Shown here: positions 9,438-18,813 of the stretch, in pieces
Layout of the letters: every line of letters begins with the position of its first letter
Numbering within the stretch: position 1 is the stretch's first letter
NCBI GenBank assembly: GCA_905618805.1
Contig: CAJQSZ010000002.1
Coordinates: 1-64,000, forward strand
Source of the DNA: an uncultured Candidatus Pelagibacter sp.
Lineage (GTDB): Bacteria; Pseudomonadota; Alphaproteobacteria; Pelagibacterales; Pelagibacteraceae
Length of the DNA: 64,000 nucleotides
Direction: 5' to 3'
The notes under the pieces: model-generated
What the model was told of the DNA's origin: nothing
Databases searched by the model: none
What the model saw: only the letters and a program-made list of their open reading frames with translations
Made by a program: the position numbers and the translations under genes

Positions 9438-10733
9438 TTACTTAAGTTTTAAGTGGCTGCTATTCAGCTGACCAATGGACTTTAATACATTGAATTGAGC
9501 AAGCAGGTAATTTCTTTCTGAATTTGCTAAAGCGATTCTAGAATTGAGTAAAATAGAATTGGATTGAATAACATCCAGGGTAGATCTTCCAAGTCCAGAC
9601 TCATATTCTACTGTTATCCCTTCATTCGCTATTTCAGCTGCCTTGACTTGAGATTTAACTGAATTCAATAAACTTTTTGAAGACTGAAGCGTAGACCATG
9701 AGATTGCTATATTACTGTTATTGGTTTTTGTAACACTATTTAACAATAATTTTTTTCTATTTTTTAAGTTTCTACTTTTATTAAGTGAGGCAATATTTTT
9801 TCCACCTGCATATATTGGCCATGTAACAGTTGCTTTTAAAATATTTTTATTACGCTCATCATATAATGAGCTAAAGTCTTTGGATCTAGAGTTTTCATAA
9901 GAAAGTTTTGCAGAAGGCGCTAAATCAGACTTAGAAATAATTACATCTTTTTCTGATTGTTCATATTCTAACTTTGCTATAATTAATTCAGGATTATATT
10001 TTTTTGCAATATCAATTGCGTTATTCAAACTATTTGGAAGCATAATATTAATATCAAAATTTTTATTCAAACTATTTGTATCTACAATCGGTCCAATAAT
10101 ATTTTTATAATTCAGCTTATTGGATATGACTTCATTTTGAGATTGAATAAAATTTGCCTGCGCTCCAGCTAATGATGACTCCGATTGAGCCAAATCAGAT
10201 AAGGTAATTTGTCCTCTTTCAAGTCTAGCTCTATTAGTTTCAACTTGTCGTTCTAATAAATTAAGGTTGCTTTGATTAATCGTTAATTTTTCATTAGCCA
10301 ACATCAAACCAGAGTAAGCTTCGACCACTTTTAATAAGACCTCCTGTTCTTTTTTTAATAACTTTATAGTAGCAAGGCTAATTCCAATTTTATTTTTTTT
10401 AACATCTGCACCTATACCAAAGTCTATTAATGTTTGTTCAATTTTTATAGATTGAGTAGAAGGATCGACATCATTAACTGACTGCTCCACACCCACTCTG
10501 TTAGTCAATTTATTTGTATCTTCTCGACTTTCACTTCCAGAAATTGTGACTGATGGTAAGTAATTACTTTTTGAAATCTTTAAATCTTCCTTTGAAATAC
10601 CAATATTTTCTCTCTCAGCATTTAACTCAGTATTATTTTTATAGGCTTCTGTAAGAGCTTCAAATAAAGTTACTGCTAAGACTTGTTGGTTTAAGAATAA
10701 AACTGAAAAAAAAATTAAAATTATTTTTTTCAT
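9438..10733 (-). CDS. tolC: TolC-family outer membrane efflux protein
   Basis: This is an outer-membrane channel subunit for tripartite efflux or type I secretion. A signal peptide (about residues 1-20, ending VLA) precedes 410 residues of helical, Asn/Ser/Leu-rich sequence. Two repeat halves are visible: SKEDLKISKSNYLPSV near 50 and SEKDVIISKSDLAPSAK near 275, the typical duplicated OEP pattern. The length (431 aa) fits. The start codon overlaps the stop of the upstream kinase gene by 1 nt. No matching adaptor or inner-membrane pump lies in the window. Confidence 0.85.
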   Translation of the reverse strand: MKKIILIFFSVLFLNQQVLAVTLFEALTEAYKNNTELNAERENIGISKEDLKISKSNYLPSVTISGSESREDTNKLTNRVGVEQSVNDVDPSTQSIKIEQTLIDFGIGADVKKNKIGISLATIKLLKKEQEVLLKVVEAYSGLMLANEKLTINQSNLNLLERQVETNRARLERGQITLSDLAQSESSLAGAQANFIQSQNEVISNKLNYKNIIGPIVDTNSLNKNFDINIMLPNSLNNAIDIAKKYNPELIIAKLEYEQSEKDVIISKSDLAPSAKLSYENSRSKDFSSLYDERNKNILKATVTWPIYAGGKNIASLNKSRNLKNRKKLLLNSVTKTNNSNIAISWSTLQSSKSLLNSVKSQVKAAEIANEGITVEYESGLGRSTLDVIQSNSILLNSRIALANSERNYLLAQFNVLKSIGQLNSSHLKLK

Positions 10734-11659
10734 TAATTTTTAAATTTTATCTTTTCAATTTGATGATTGCTATTTAAATTCATAATTATAGATGAGCTTT
10801 TTATAGCATCTTTAAACATTTGTTGAGTAATTCTTTGATAGGTTTGCATAAAATTTATTACATCTCCACTGCTCATAATCTTCAAATTCTTTTTATTTTT
10901 TGTTTGTACCCAAAGTTTTCTCTCTTGTTTTAATCTCCAATTTCTTAATATATTAAAATTTTTTGCCTTTAAATAAAGCAATCCATCCAACTGTTTAAAT
11001 AATACCTTATATTTTGTTTTCAATTGGATATTAACGTGAAATCTCCACTTAATACCCTGATCATAAACCCTCTCAAGTGAATTAATTGGGGTTTTTAACT
11101 GTTTGTTTGTTTGAGCTTTAGCACCAACGCACCAACCTTCAAAAATTACCACATCCGGTTTAGATTTAAGTTTATACCATGAGTTTTTTTTACTACGATC
11201 ATCTATTGCTTTATTAAACTTTGGAACTTCCAGGAATTTAAAGTTTTTTGATTTAACTTTTTTGAAGAATTTTAACATTAAATCTATGTCGTGAGTTCCC
11301 GGAACCCCTCGTGTCATTAATAAAGGATGTTTATTTTTAGATAGTAATTTTCTATCTCTCCTTGTCTTATAAAAATCATCAATTGAAACTTTAAAAACAT
11401 TTAACTTAAAATATTCTTGTAGAATTAAAGTCAAAATTGATGAGATGGTAGTTTTACCTGAACCTTGTCCACCAGCCAAGCCTATAATTAAAGTTTTTTT
11501 CTTATTAGTTTTTTTGTAAATCCACTGACTTACTGGAATTAAAAAAGATTTAATCATCTTTTCTTTATTTTTAAATTTATCTCTCTTTGTTTCTTGAGAT
11601 GCAATAAATTTAAAACAATTTTTTTTTACTTTAGCAAAACATTCACCAACTTCATTCAT
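10733..11659 (-). CDS. P-loop kinase of the plant/yeast-type glycerate 3-kinase family
   Basis: This 308-aa protein has a Walker A motif GGQGSGKTT (about 63-71), a following SIDDFYKTRRDR stretch, TRGVPGTHD and VIFEGWCVGA. These are hallmarks of the D-glycerate 3-kinase (GLYK)/YggC group related to uridine kinases. The likely reaction is ATP plus D-glycerate to 3-phosphoglycerate, which would serve glycolate/serine-type carbon use. The substrate is inferred from family only; a pantothenate/uridine kinase relative is the alternative. It sits between a GFA-family gene (6 nt away) and tolC (1-nt overlap). Confidence 0.72.
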   Translation of the reverse strand: MNEVGECFAKVKKNCFKFIASQETKRDKFKNKEKMIKSFLIPVSQWIYKKTNKKKTLIIGLAGGQGSGKTTISSILTLILQEYFKLNVFKVSIDDFYKTRRDRKLLSKNKHPLLMTRGVPGTHDIDLMLKFFKKVKSKNFKFLEVPKFNKAIDDRSKKNSWYKLKSKPDVVIFEGWCVGAKAQTNKQLKTPINSLERVYDQGIKWRFHVNIQLKTKYKVLFKQLDGLLYLKAKNFNILRNWRLKQERKLWVQTKNKKNLKIMSSGDVINFMQTYQRITQQMFKDAIKSSSIIMNLNSNHQIEKIKFKN

Positions 11660-11665
11660 AAAAAA

Positions 11666-12028
11666 TTATTTTTTATCAAGAGGGTGGTTTTGACCATCAT
11701 TTACAGAAACATCTTTTAAATCAAAAATATTCATTTCATCAATGCAGCCTAAATTAAATCCTGTCATTGCTGGGTTGGCTCTTGGATTGTGATGTGTATA
11801 AATTCCACAATTAGAACAGAAATAATGCTTCGCAACTTTTGTATGAAATTGATAAAGTTTTAATTTATCCTTACCCTTAATAATTTTAAAATCTTCATTC
11901 TTAACCATTGACATAACTGCATTTCTTCTTTTACAAATTGAGCAATTACATTGTAGCACCTTTTGCATATCTCCATCTAAATTAATTTTAGCTTCTATCT
12001 CTCCACAATGACATGTTAGTTTTTTCAT
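11666..12028 (-). CDS. GFA/CENP-V domain zinc protein
   Basis: At 120 aa this is a single glutathione-dependent-formaldehyde-activating (GFA/Mss4-like) domain. The metal ligands are visible in order: CHCGE near residue 6, CNCSICKRR near 28, and FCSNCGIYTHH near 71. The family folds around zinc; most members have no proven reaction. It lies 10 nt after the SOUL gene and 6 nt before the glycerate-kinase-like gene, so probably all are co-transcribed. Confidence 0.8.
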   Translation of the reverse strand: MKKLTCHCGEIEAKINLDGDMQKVLQCNCSICKRRNAVMSMVKNEDFKIIKGKDKLKLYQFHTKVAKHYFCSNCGIYTHHNPRANPAMTGFNLGCIDEMNIFDLKDVSVNDGQNHPLDKK

Positions 12029-12038
12029 TTATTTCTCC

Positions 12039-12596
12039 TTAAGTATTTGTTTCAATTTTAAATATTACCTCATTCCTCCTAAGCATTGGTAAGGTAAATG
12101 GGTTGTTATAAGTTGCTCTAATTGGTTTGCTTATTATTGATATTTTATCTTTCTTTAATTGATCTTCTAACATATTTTTATGTTTATTATAATTACCATC
12201 TGATGCCCTGCCCGAATATACTATAGCAGCGTAAAACCCACCTTTAACATTTAAAACTTTAACTTCTGAATTGTTTGGGTTTGGCACATTGTTCTCATTA
12301 AATTCAGTAGGTATATAAAATTGCATTGTCATATTTCCATTTTTCTCTGTTTGTGTAACTGGTGTGGTCATCTTTATTTCTTTTTTATCTTTATTGTTTC
12401 CAGAGATGTATTTAAATAATTTTTTAAAACCACTATTTTGATCAGAGGTTTCAGTTTCAACAACCAATCGATCAGGATACTTTCTAATCTCATAAAGTTT
12501 ACTTTTGCTAACTGTTGTATATTTCACTTCATCAGCTGCCATAACACTAGAAACTGCGATTAAACTTAAGATATAAATTGATAAAATTTTTTTCAT
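12039..12596 (-). CDS. SOUL-family heme-binding-like exported protein
   Basis: This 185-aa protein has a cleavable signal peptide (about 1-20, ending VMA) followed by a SOUL domain: YTTVSKSKLYEIRKYP, KKEIKMTTPVTQ, MQFYIPTEF and the C-terminal NPFTLPMLRRNEVIFKI. The family binds heme or related tetrapyrroles; the bacterial role is unknown, and periplasmic location is inferred from the signal. It is divergent from umuD across 162 nt. Confidence 0.85.
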   Translation of the reverse strand: MKKILSIYILSLIAVSSVMAADEVKYTTVSKSKLYEIRKYPDRLVVETETSDQNSGFKKLFKYISGNNKDKKEIKMTTPVTQTEKNGNMTMQFYIPTEFNENNVPNPNNSEVKVLNVKGGFYAAIVYSGRASDGNYNKHKNMLEDQLKKDKISIISKPIRATYNNPFTLPMLRRNEVIFKIETNT

Positions 12597-12711
12597 TTCA
12601 TTGTAGTTAAACTATCTCTGGTTGAAGTTATCCACAAGGCTACAAAATATACTTTGGATGTTCACCTTTTGATTCACCTTTGATTCAGTTACAGACTCAA
12701 AATACAACCTC

Positions 12712-12740
12712 TTGCGTGTACTGTATAACTAGTCTATAAA
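12712..12740 (+). promoter_or_regulatory. Sigma-70-type promoter of umuDC
   Basis: TTGCGT (12712-12717), a 17-nt spacer and TATAAA (12735-12740) form a good promoter. Transcription would start around 12747, inside the SOS box, leaving a leader of only about a dozen bases before the umuD ATG at 12759. Confidence 0.6.
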
Positions 12741-12743
12741 TAA

Positions 12744-12758
12744 GAACAAAATAAGAAC
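12744..12758 (+). promoter_or_regulatory. Alphaproteobacterial SOS (LexA) box of umuDC
   Basis: GAAC-AAAATAA-GAAC is a perfect match to the GAAC-N7-GAAC direct-repeat LexA operator known from Alphaproteobacteria. It overlaps the predicted transcription start and ends exactly at the base before the umuD ATG, so LexA binding would block initiation. Confidence 0.82.
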
Positions 12759-13154
12759 ATGAAACTAACTATTCCCTTTTATCTACATAAAGCAGGTGCT
12801 GGTTTTCCCTCTCCTGCAACAGATTACATTGAAGAAGATGTAGATCTTAACGTTCATCTAATTAAAAATGTTCCAGCAACTTTCATTATTAGGGTTCAAG
12901 GAAAATCTATGACTGACGTTGGTATATATGATGGTGACTTATTAGTTATTGATAGAAGTTTAAAACCAAAAAACTTTTCAACAGTAGTTGCAAATGTTCA
13001 TGATGAGTTGGTTGTTAAAAGTTTTGTTAAATCAAAGGATGGACAATTTTTAACATCAGGCTCAAAAAATATTGAAGATAAAATAATTATTGGAGATGAA
13101 ACTGAAGTGTTTATCTGGGGAGTTGTGACTTATGTCATCCATTCAACGTACTAA
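12759..13154 (+). CDS. umuD: UmuD, SOS mutagenesis auto-protease subunit of DNA polymerase V
   Basis: This is an S24/LexA-type peptidase that self-cleaves on RecA-ssDNA to give UmuD', which activates UmuC. At 131 aa it has the conserved GFPSPATDY region. The scissile bond is predicted as A14-G15. The catalytic Ser50 (GKSM) and Lys87 (VVKSF) are 37 residues apart, as in E. coli UmuD. The N-terminal arm is about ten residues shorter than in E. coli. Its 3' end overlaps umuC by 23 nt, implying coupled translation. Confidence 0.93.
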   Translation: MKLTIPFYLHKAGAGFPSPATDYIEEDVDLNVHLIKNVPATFIIRVQGKSMTDVGIYDGDLLVIDRSLKPKNFSTVVANVHDELVVKSFVKSKDGQFLTSGSKNIEDKIIIGDETEVFIWGVVTYVIHSTY

Positions 13155-14412
13155 AAAAATAGCACTTGTTGATTGCAATTCTTTTTATGTTTCTTGTGAA
13201 AGATTATTTAATCCTAAAATTAGAAATAAGCCTGTAGTCGTTTTGTCAAATAATGATGGCTGCATTATTGCAAGATCAAATGAAGCAAAAGCTCTTGGTA
13301 TAAAAATGGGAGAACCCTACTTCAAAGCTAAAGATATAATACTTAGAAACAAAGTTTATGTTTTTTCTTCAAATTATTCTTTGTATGGAGATTTATCTAG
13401 AAGAGTAATGAGAACGTTAAAAAGATTTAATCCTGAGTTAGAAATATATTCTATTGATGAAGCCTTTTTAGATTTAAGTAATTATCCAGATAATGAAGTT
13501 GAAGATGTTGCAAAAGAAATTAGAAGTATTGTTTTACAATGGACAGGAATACCTACAAGTATTGGTATTGCAAAAACTAAAACTTTAAGCAAGATTGCAA
13601 ATCATATAGCAAAGAAAAAAAAATCTGGTGTAACAAATTTAATAGGAATAGAGAATATTGATCTATTATTAGAAAAGATAGATATCAATGATGTGTGGGG
13701 AGTTGGTAAACAGCTTACAAAATTTTATCATCAAAATGGAATTTATAATGCTAAACAATTAAAAAATATGTCAAACACTTGGATTAAAAAAAGCTCTAAT
13801 GTTTTAAGCTCACGAACTGCATTAGAACTTAGAGGTATTCCATGCATTCCACTGGAAACCAAAACCTCAAAAAGAAAAAGCTGTGTTGTATCAAGATCAT
13901 TTGGTACAAGAGTTGATAAATTTCAAGAGTTACAAGAAGCGGTTGCAAGTTATTGTTTAAATGCTTCGGAAAAAATTAGATCAGAATCTTTAATTGCAAA
14001 ATCAGTAACAGTATCTGTTAGAACAAGCCCTTTTCAAAATAGAGGGGTTTACTATTCAAATGCTAAAACTATAGATTTTCCAATTGCTACCAATAATAGT
14101 ATTGAAATAGTTAAGACTGCTTTAATCGCATTAGATAAAATATTTATAAATGGATACAGGTATCAAAAAGCTGGCGTAACATTGACTAACTTGATTAGTT
14201 CAGATGGTAGTAAAAATTTATTCTCATCTGCAAAAGATGAAAAAATCAATACTCTAATGAGATCTATTGATAGTACAAACTATAGGTATGGTCGATCAAC
14301 ACTCAGTTTGGCTAGCGCTGGTGTAAATAAAAGATGGAATATGCGAAGAGATCATTCTTCAAAAATTGATACAGCTGATTTTCACTCTCTACCAATAATA
14401 AAAGCTATTTAA
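13132..14412 (+). CDS. umuC: UmuC, Y-family DNA polymerase V catalytic subunit
   Basis: This is a translesion polymerase of the Y family. The catalytic carboxylates lie in [15 protein letters not shown] (near residue 14) and [10 protein letters not shown] (near 107). Palm, fingers, thumb (helix-hairpin-helix DVWGVGKQL) and little-finger regions follow, and the C-terminal [13 protein letters not shown]...WNMRRDHSS stretch is typical of UmuC/ImpB-type proteins. The length of 426 aa is complete. It overlaps umuD at the front and converges with the next glycosyltransferase, overlapping its end by 8 nt. Confidence 0.95.
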   Translation: MSSIQRTKKIALVDCNSFYVSCERLFNPKIRNKPVVVLSNNDGCIIARSNEAKALGIKMGEPYFKAKDIILRNKVYVFSSNYSLYGDLSRRVMRTLKRFNPELEIYSIDEAFLDLSNYPDNEVEDVAKEIRSIVLQWTGIPTSIGIAKTKTLSKIANHIAKKKKSGVTNLIGIENIDLLLEKIDINDVWGVGKQLTKFYHQNGIYNAKQLKNMSNTWIKKSSNVLSSRTALELRGIPCIPLETKTSKRKSCVVSRSFGTRVDKFQELQEAVASYCLNASEKIRSESLIAKSVTVSVRTSPFQNRGVYYSNAKTIDFPIATNNSIEIVKTALIALDKIFINGYRYQKAGVTLTNLISSDGSKNLFSSAKDEKINTLMRSIDSTNYRYGRSTLSLASAGVNKRWNMRRDHSSKIDTADFHSLPIIKAI

Positions 14413-15292
14413 TTTTATCAATACTTTGAATATCTTTTAAAGATTCATTAAATTCCAACATATTTTCTCGTTTTGATAATATCATTATAGAAATCAACAT
14501 GGCGATTACAGCAACAACTGGCATTAATGTAACTATTGAAAAATTATTTATAATTAAAAATAAATAAGCTATTAAAAAAAATATAGACCTGATTAATAAA
14601 TTTTTCTTAAAAACAGCCATGATTGAAAGAGAATGCTTTAATAGATTAATAAAACTCATTTTAGAGGGGCCAAAATATCTAGTTCCTCTTGTTGATGAAA
14701 CTGATGTTAAATCTTCATCTTTAATAATCTTAGCTAGTGAACCAGAAAAACTACTCCAAGTAGCAGAATCGTTAACCATTTGATTGATTGCAGACTTAGG
14801 AAGACAAGTAAAATTACCATATTTTATAAGTTTACCGGTAAAAACAAAAGTTAGGTATTTATGGGATAAATAACAAAATCTAAAAAAAAGTCCTTCTGAT
14901 CTTTTAACTCTATTGGCAGTAATAACTTTTTCAGGATATTCATAGGCTTTGCAAAGAAGTGGTCCAAGCTCCTCGGGTCTATCTTCCCCATCAGCATCCA
15001 TAGGAATAACTAAATCAAAATCTCTATTAGCACTAATATATTTTAATCCAGCAGCATTACATCTTGCGTGTCCCTTATTTTCTTTCATGTTAACTACTTG
15101 AACCGACTTTAGACTATTAAAAGTAGAGGTATTAATTGGTCTTTCTTCTGTGGAAGCATCATTAAAAATTATAGCTGATATATGAGCAACATCAGAATCC
15201 CACACTTCAAGCCCTTTATCAATATTTTCTAAAAGTTTAAAAACTGACTGCCAGTCATTATAAACTGGAATCAAAATTATAATTTTTTTCAT
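14405..15292 (-). CDS. Membrane-associated family 2 glycosyltransferase
   Basis: The GT-A domain starts [11 protein letters not shown] and contains NDAST and [12 protein letters not shown] (DxD-like, near 110), which resembles dolichyl/undecaprenyl-phosphate sugar synthases. Two hydrophobic segments at about 225-275 anchor the C-terminus. It overlaps the GT39 gene by 4 nt. A sensible inference is that it makes a lipid-linked sugar donor used by the neighbouring GT39 enzyme. The sugar is unknown. Confidence 0.75.
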   Translation of the reverse strand: MKKIIILIPVYNDWQSVFKLLENIDKGLEVWDSDVAHISAIIFNDASTEERPINTSTFNSLKSVQVVNMKENKGHARCNAAGLKYISANRDFDLVIPMDADGEDRPEELGPLLCKAYEYPEKVITANRVKRSEGLFFRFCYLSHKYLTFVFTGKLIKYGNFTCLPKSAINQMVNDSATWSSFSGSLAKIIKDEDLTSVSSTRGTRYFGPSKMSFINLLKHSLSIMAVFKKNLLIRSIFFLIAYLFLIINNFSIVTLMPVVAVIAMLISIMILSKRENMLEFNESLKDIQSIDKIK

Positions 15293-16683
15293 CTAATTCT
15301 ACCCATCATTACAACTTGAGGATTCATATTAAAACAGTGAACCTTACCCAACCCATCAAAAGCTTCAATCTTTTTATTTTTACATGGCTTTAATTCATTG
15401 CCTATTAAAACAACTCCTTTATCATACATATTCATATCATTCCAAGTAGGTCTAGATTTTAAATGGTAAGATAAGTTTCCTGCAAACCACTCATCACCAA
15501 TAATAGATTTAATTTCTTCACTAAAATTTTCATTCCATTCAACTTGAACTTTGTTAGCAATTTCTCTTCCAGGATAGTCTGTTCTTTTATCTATTTTTGT
15601 AATTGAAATATATGCATAGGCAAATGGAGAAAAAATAAATAAAATCAAAAATACTGATATGAAGCCATTAAGTTTTTTTAAATCTATCTGCGCTTGAAAC
15701 AAATAAACAATTAACACACCGAAAAATAAATAAAAGGGTGTCATCCACATTGTTTTTATTTTTGATCCTATAATCATCGAGGTTAAAAACATTAATCCAA
15801 TGGGAACTAGATTAATAAATACCAAAAATAATAATTTTTTATCTTTTAAAGATATTTTAAACTTAAATTTCTTTACTAAAAAAAATGACATAACAAAAAA
15901 TGGAATTAATATTCCCATTTGTTTGCCTAAAAATATTAATGGATAAATTATGTGATCTAATAAATTTGAGCTCTCCAGCCCTGTTCTTGCTAAACCATAA
16001 TTAATAGTTGCATAATTATTATTTGTTAGCCAGATTAAATGTGGAACCAACAATACAATAAAAACTTCCAGAGAGATTAAATATTTAAAATCAAATTTTT
16101 TATATTTAGTTATAAAAATTACGTAAAAAAATAACGTATCTATTGCTAATAACAGATAGATAAAAAGATATTTTGACAAAAAACCGATAGCTGCAAACAC
16201 ACCTAACCAAAGGCAGTCTTTTACCTTTATTTCTTGTTTATCGAATAATTTCCAAGAATAATATCCACAAAGCGCCCAAAAAGGTAATTGGCAAACGTTT
16301 ACATTAAATTCAGGAGTTGTGAAATTATAAAAATAAATACCTTCTAATAAAAGAACCGATATTAAGCTTAAAGTTTTTTTTTTGAATAATTCTTCTGCAA
16401 ATTTAAAAACTACAATAAAAGCTATTACTACAAATATTTGACTTAATAAATAATACGCCCAGTCTTGAGAGCCAAAAATTTGGTAAAAAATTTCAAGGAA
16501 AAAAGCACTTCCTGGTGGATGTTTATTAAAACCCCAATCTAAATTACTTCCCCATGCTAATGCTTCAATTGTATCAAGTGGTAAATTACTATTTGTTAAT
16601 GAAGGAATCAACGTCCATAAAATTAGATGTATTGTAATAAAGCTATAAAATAATTTTTTAATGTTTATTCTATTAAAATTCAT
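15289..16683 (-). CDS. Family 39 (ArnT/PMT-like) membrane glycosyltransferase
   Basis: This 464-aa polytopic protein has about ten membrane segments. Its first periplasmic loop, TIEALAWGSNLDWGFNKHPPG, has the acidic residue and the HPPG typical of GT39/ArnT-like enzymes, which transfer a sugar from a polyprenyl-phosphate carrier. The C-terminal soluble tail contains GNLSYHLKSRPTW. Together with the adjacent GT2 it forms a two-gene module likely to modify lipid A, envelope glycan or protein. The acceptor cannot be determined. Confidence 0.75.
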   Translation of the reverse strand: MNFNRINIKKLFYSFITIHLILWTLIPSLTNSNLPLDTIEALAWGSNLDWGFNKHPPGSAFFLEIFYQIFGSQDWAYYLLSQIFVVIAFIVVFKFAEELFKKKTLSLISVLLLEGIYFYNFTTPEFNVNVCQLPFWALCGYYSWKLFDKQEIKVKDCLWLGVFAAIGFLSKYLFIYLLLAIDTLFFYVIFITKYKKFDFKYLISLEVFIVLLVPHLIWLTNNNYATINYGLARTGLESSNLLDHIIYPLIFLGKQMGILIPFFVMSFFLVKKFKFKISLKDKKLLFLVFINLVPIGLMFLTSMIIGSKIKTMWMTPFYLFFGVLIVYLFQAQIDLKKLNGFISVFLILFIFSPFAYAYISITKIDKRTDYPGREIANKVQVEWNENFSEEIKSIIGDEWFAGNLSYHLKSRPTWNDMNMYDKGVVLIGNELKPCKNKKIEAFDGLGKVHCFNMNPQVVMMGRIR

Positions 16684-16740
16684 AATGGACTTATTCTGTT
16701 ATTATCTATTTCTATCTAAATTTATATGATTTAACCCTAC

Positions 16741-16768
16741 TTGACACATATTAATTGCTGAATATACT
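16741..16768 (+). promoter_or_regulatory. Near-consensus sigma-70 promoter of the dksA-like gene
   Basis: TTGACA (16741-16746), a 16-nt spacer and TATACT (16763-16768) give the strongest promoter seen in the window. Start would fall near 16775, which leaves the ATG at 16791 as first start codon and rules out the upstream in-frame TTG at 16755. Confidence 0.8.
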
Positions 16769-16790
16769 CCGGCCACTTAAATTTAAATAT

Positions 16791-17333
16791 ATGGCTAAAA
16801 TCTCTAAATCTTCTAGTAAAAAAACTGCCTCTAAAGTAAAAAAAGTTAAAACAGCTATTAAAAAAGCTATAGCTACAATAAAAATACCAATTATTAGTGA
16901 AAAGAAAATTAAAGCACCAATTAAGATTTCAAAAACATACGCACCAAAAGATACTGAAAAATACATGTGTGATAAACACCTAGCTTTTTTTAAAATAAAA
17001 CTTACTGAATGGAAAAAAGAGTTAGTAAAAGCAAACAATGAAGCTCTTTACCATGGATCAATGGACGACAACAGTGTTTCAGCAGATATGGTTGATCAGG
17101 CAAGTTCATACACAGATAAAGCTGTCGAAATGAAAGCTATTAATAGACAAATAAAATTGATTTCTAAAATTGATAAAGCTCTATTAAGGGTTAAAGATGA
17201 AACTTACGGATTTTGTACAGATACGGCAGAACCAATAGGGTTAAAAAGATTAATAGCAAGACCTGTTGCAAACCTGTGCATAGAGGCTCAGGAAAAACAT
17301 GAAAAAGAAGAAAAAGTATACGCTGACGAATAA
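16791..17333 (+). CDS. dksA: DksA/TraR-family RNA polymerase-binding regulator with partial zinc finger
   Basis: DksA-type proteins enter the RNA polymerase secondary channel and, with ppGpp, reset rRNA and amino-acid promoter activity. This 180-aa form has a coiled coil (about 65-135) with the tip sequence DMVDQASSYTDKAVEM, then a C-terminal finger region YGFCTDTAEPIGLKRLIARP...LCIEAQEKHE. The finger keeps only two of four Cys (CxxT...CxxA), so it probably does not bind zinc in the classical way, as in Cys-poor DksA paralogues. The first 50 residues are a Lys/Ala/Ser-rich basic tail. The start is ATG 16791, supported by the promoter at 16741. It converges with the ABC operon, 15 nt away. Confidence 0.85.
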   Translation: MAKISKSSSKKTASKVKKVKTAIKKAIATIKIPIISEKKIKAPIKISKTYAPKDTEKYMCDKHLAFFKIKLTEWKKELVKANNEALYHGSMDDNSVSADMVDQASSYTDKAVEMKAINRQIKLISKIDKALLRVKDETYGFCTDTAEPIGLKRLIARPVANLCIEAQEKHEKEEKVYADE

Positions 17334-17348
17334 ATTTTACAATTCTCT

Positions 17349-18134
17349 TTAACTTGCATCGAGAACTGCGTGTAAAAATTGCTTAGTTCTTTCATTTTTT
17401 GGATTATCAAATAATTGTTCTGGAGGTCCTTGTTCAAATATCTTTCCTTCATTAAAAAAACATACACGATCTGATATTTCTCTAGCAAAGCCCATCTGAT
17501 GTGTAACCATAATCATAGTAAGATCATGTTCTTTATTTAAAGATCTAATTACATTTAAAACTTCACCAACAACCTCTGGATCTAGTGCAGATGTGATTTC
17601 ATCTAAAAGCATAACCTTTGGTCTCATAGCTAAAGCTCTAGCAATTGCGACACGTTGTTGCTGTCCACCTGATAGTCTTGATGGGTGTTCATCTTTTTTA
17701 TCTGACAGTCCAACTAATTCTAATAAATCAAGAGCTCTTTCTTTTGCTTCTTCTTTTTTCATACCAAGTACTTCTATTGGCGCTTCAATACAATTTTGAA
17801 GAGCCGTCATATGAGGGAAAAGATTAAATTGTTGAAACACCATTCCTATTTTTGATCGTCTTTCTCGTAAATATTTTTCGTTTGCCACTATAAGTTTTTC
17901 TTTATCAGGCATATGAGTTAATGGCTCTCCCTCTAAATAAATTATACCCTGATCAATTTTTTCTAATGTCATTAAAGTTCTTAATACAGTTGTTTTGCCC
18001 GACCCCGATGGCCCAATAATTGAAACCATTTCATTTTTTTTAATTTCTAAATTAAGTTTATCTAAAACAACAAGATCTCCATATTTTTTTGTAACATCAA
18101 AAAATTTTACTAAAATATCATCAGAATTATTCAT
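17349..18134 (-). CDS. Polar amino-acid/ectoine-type ABC transporter ATPase
   Basis: This 261-aa ATPase energises the importer encoded upstream. The Walker A motif GPSGSGKTT is near 40, the signature [15 protein letters not shown] near 155, and Walker [15 protein letters not shown] near 175, followed by the H-loop MVTHQM. It is of the GlnQ/EhuA (PAAT) class. It follows the second permease without gap. It is the last gene of a four-gene operon in the order binding protein, permease, permease, ATPase. Confidence 0.9.
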   Translation of the reverse strand: MNNSDDILVKFFDVTKKYGDLVVLDKLNLEIKKNEMVSIIGPSGSGKTTVLRTLMTLEKIDQGIIYLEGEPLTHMPDKEKLIVANEKYLRERRSKIGMVFQQFNLFPHMTALQNCIEAPIEVLGMKKEEAKERALDLLELVGLSDKKDEHPSRLSGGQQQRVAIARALAMRPKVMLLDEITSALDPEVVGEVLNVIRSLNKEHDLTMIMVTHQMGFAREISDRVCFFNEGKIFEQGPPEQLFDNPKNERTKQFLHAVLDAS

Positions 18135-18812
18135 TTAATTTTTTACCTTTCCTTGAGCCTTGTTAACAAATCTTTCTAATTTTCTAATTCCTATAGCAGC
18201 AGGTATAGATAGAGCTAAAAAGATAACTCCAACCATAGTATATGGCTCCAAATAACGGTAGTGTTCCCCACCTACGGCTGTTGCTGCATGAAATAATTCT
18301 GCAACACCAATTGTTGATAATAAAGGAGTATCTTTAAAAATTCCCACCAAATAATTTCCCATTCCTGGTATCGCTATTGGAAAAGCTTGAGGAAAAACTA
18401 TTCTCCTATATGTATATATTGTAGAAAAATTTAATGCTCTGCATGCTTCCCATTGAGATTTAGGAACACCTTCCAAGGCTCCTCTATAAACTTCTGAAAG
18501 ATAGGTACCAAAATGAAGGCCTATGGTTATCATTGCTGTTACCCAGGCAGATAAAATTAAACCAAATTGAGGTCCAACAAAATAAACAAAAAATAATTGA
18601 ATAAGAAGTGGTGTCGAGCGAATAAATTCTACTACTTCTCTGACTATTATATTTATAACTTTATAAGGAGTACGTTGACCTAACAAAAATAACATACCCA
18701 CTATAACTGCTATTGCATAACCTATTCCAGCAGCCATTATAGTATTTAATGTTGCCCACAATAATTTTGGTAATATTTGATATGTAAAATCCCATCTCCA
18801 TTCTGCGTTCAT
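18135..18812 (-). CDS. Polar amino-acid/ectoine-type ABC permease (EhuD-like)
   Basis: This is a 225-aa inner-membrane permease of the His/Glu/Gln/Arg/opine type. It has about five hydrophobic segments and the cytoplasmic EAA loop near EVYRGALEGVPKSQWEACRAL. It pairs with the adjacent 223-aa permease and sits 1 nt downstream of it. The two subunits are homologous but distinct, consistent with a heterodimeric translocator such as EhuCD. Confidence 0.85.
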   Translation of the reverse strand: MNAEWRWDFTYQILPKLLWATLNTIMAAGIGYAIAVIVGMLFLLGQRTPYKVINIIVREVVEFIRSTPLLIQLFFVYFVGPQFGLILSAWVTAMITIGLHFGTYLSEVYRGALEGVPKSQWEACRALNFSTIYTYRRIVFPQAFPIAIPGMGNYLVGIFKDTPLLSTIGVAELFHAATAVGGEHYRYLEPYTMVGVIFLALSIPAAIGIRKLERFVNKAQGKVKN

Positions 18813-18813
18813 A

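Noticed and set aside
12721-12740. CTGTATAACTAG as an E. coli-type LexA box
   Set aside because: The CTG-N10-CAG symmetry is absent; the adjacent GAAC-N7-GAAC fits the alphaproteobacterial type perfectly.
16755-16790. Upstream TTG start giving 12 extra residues to DksA
   Set aside because: The TTG lies between the -35 and -10 elements of the promoter at 16741-16768 and would not be transcribed.
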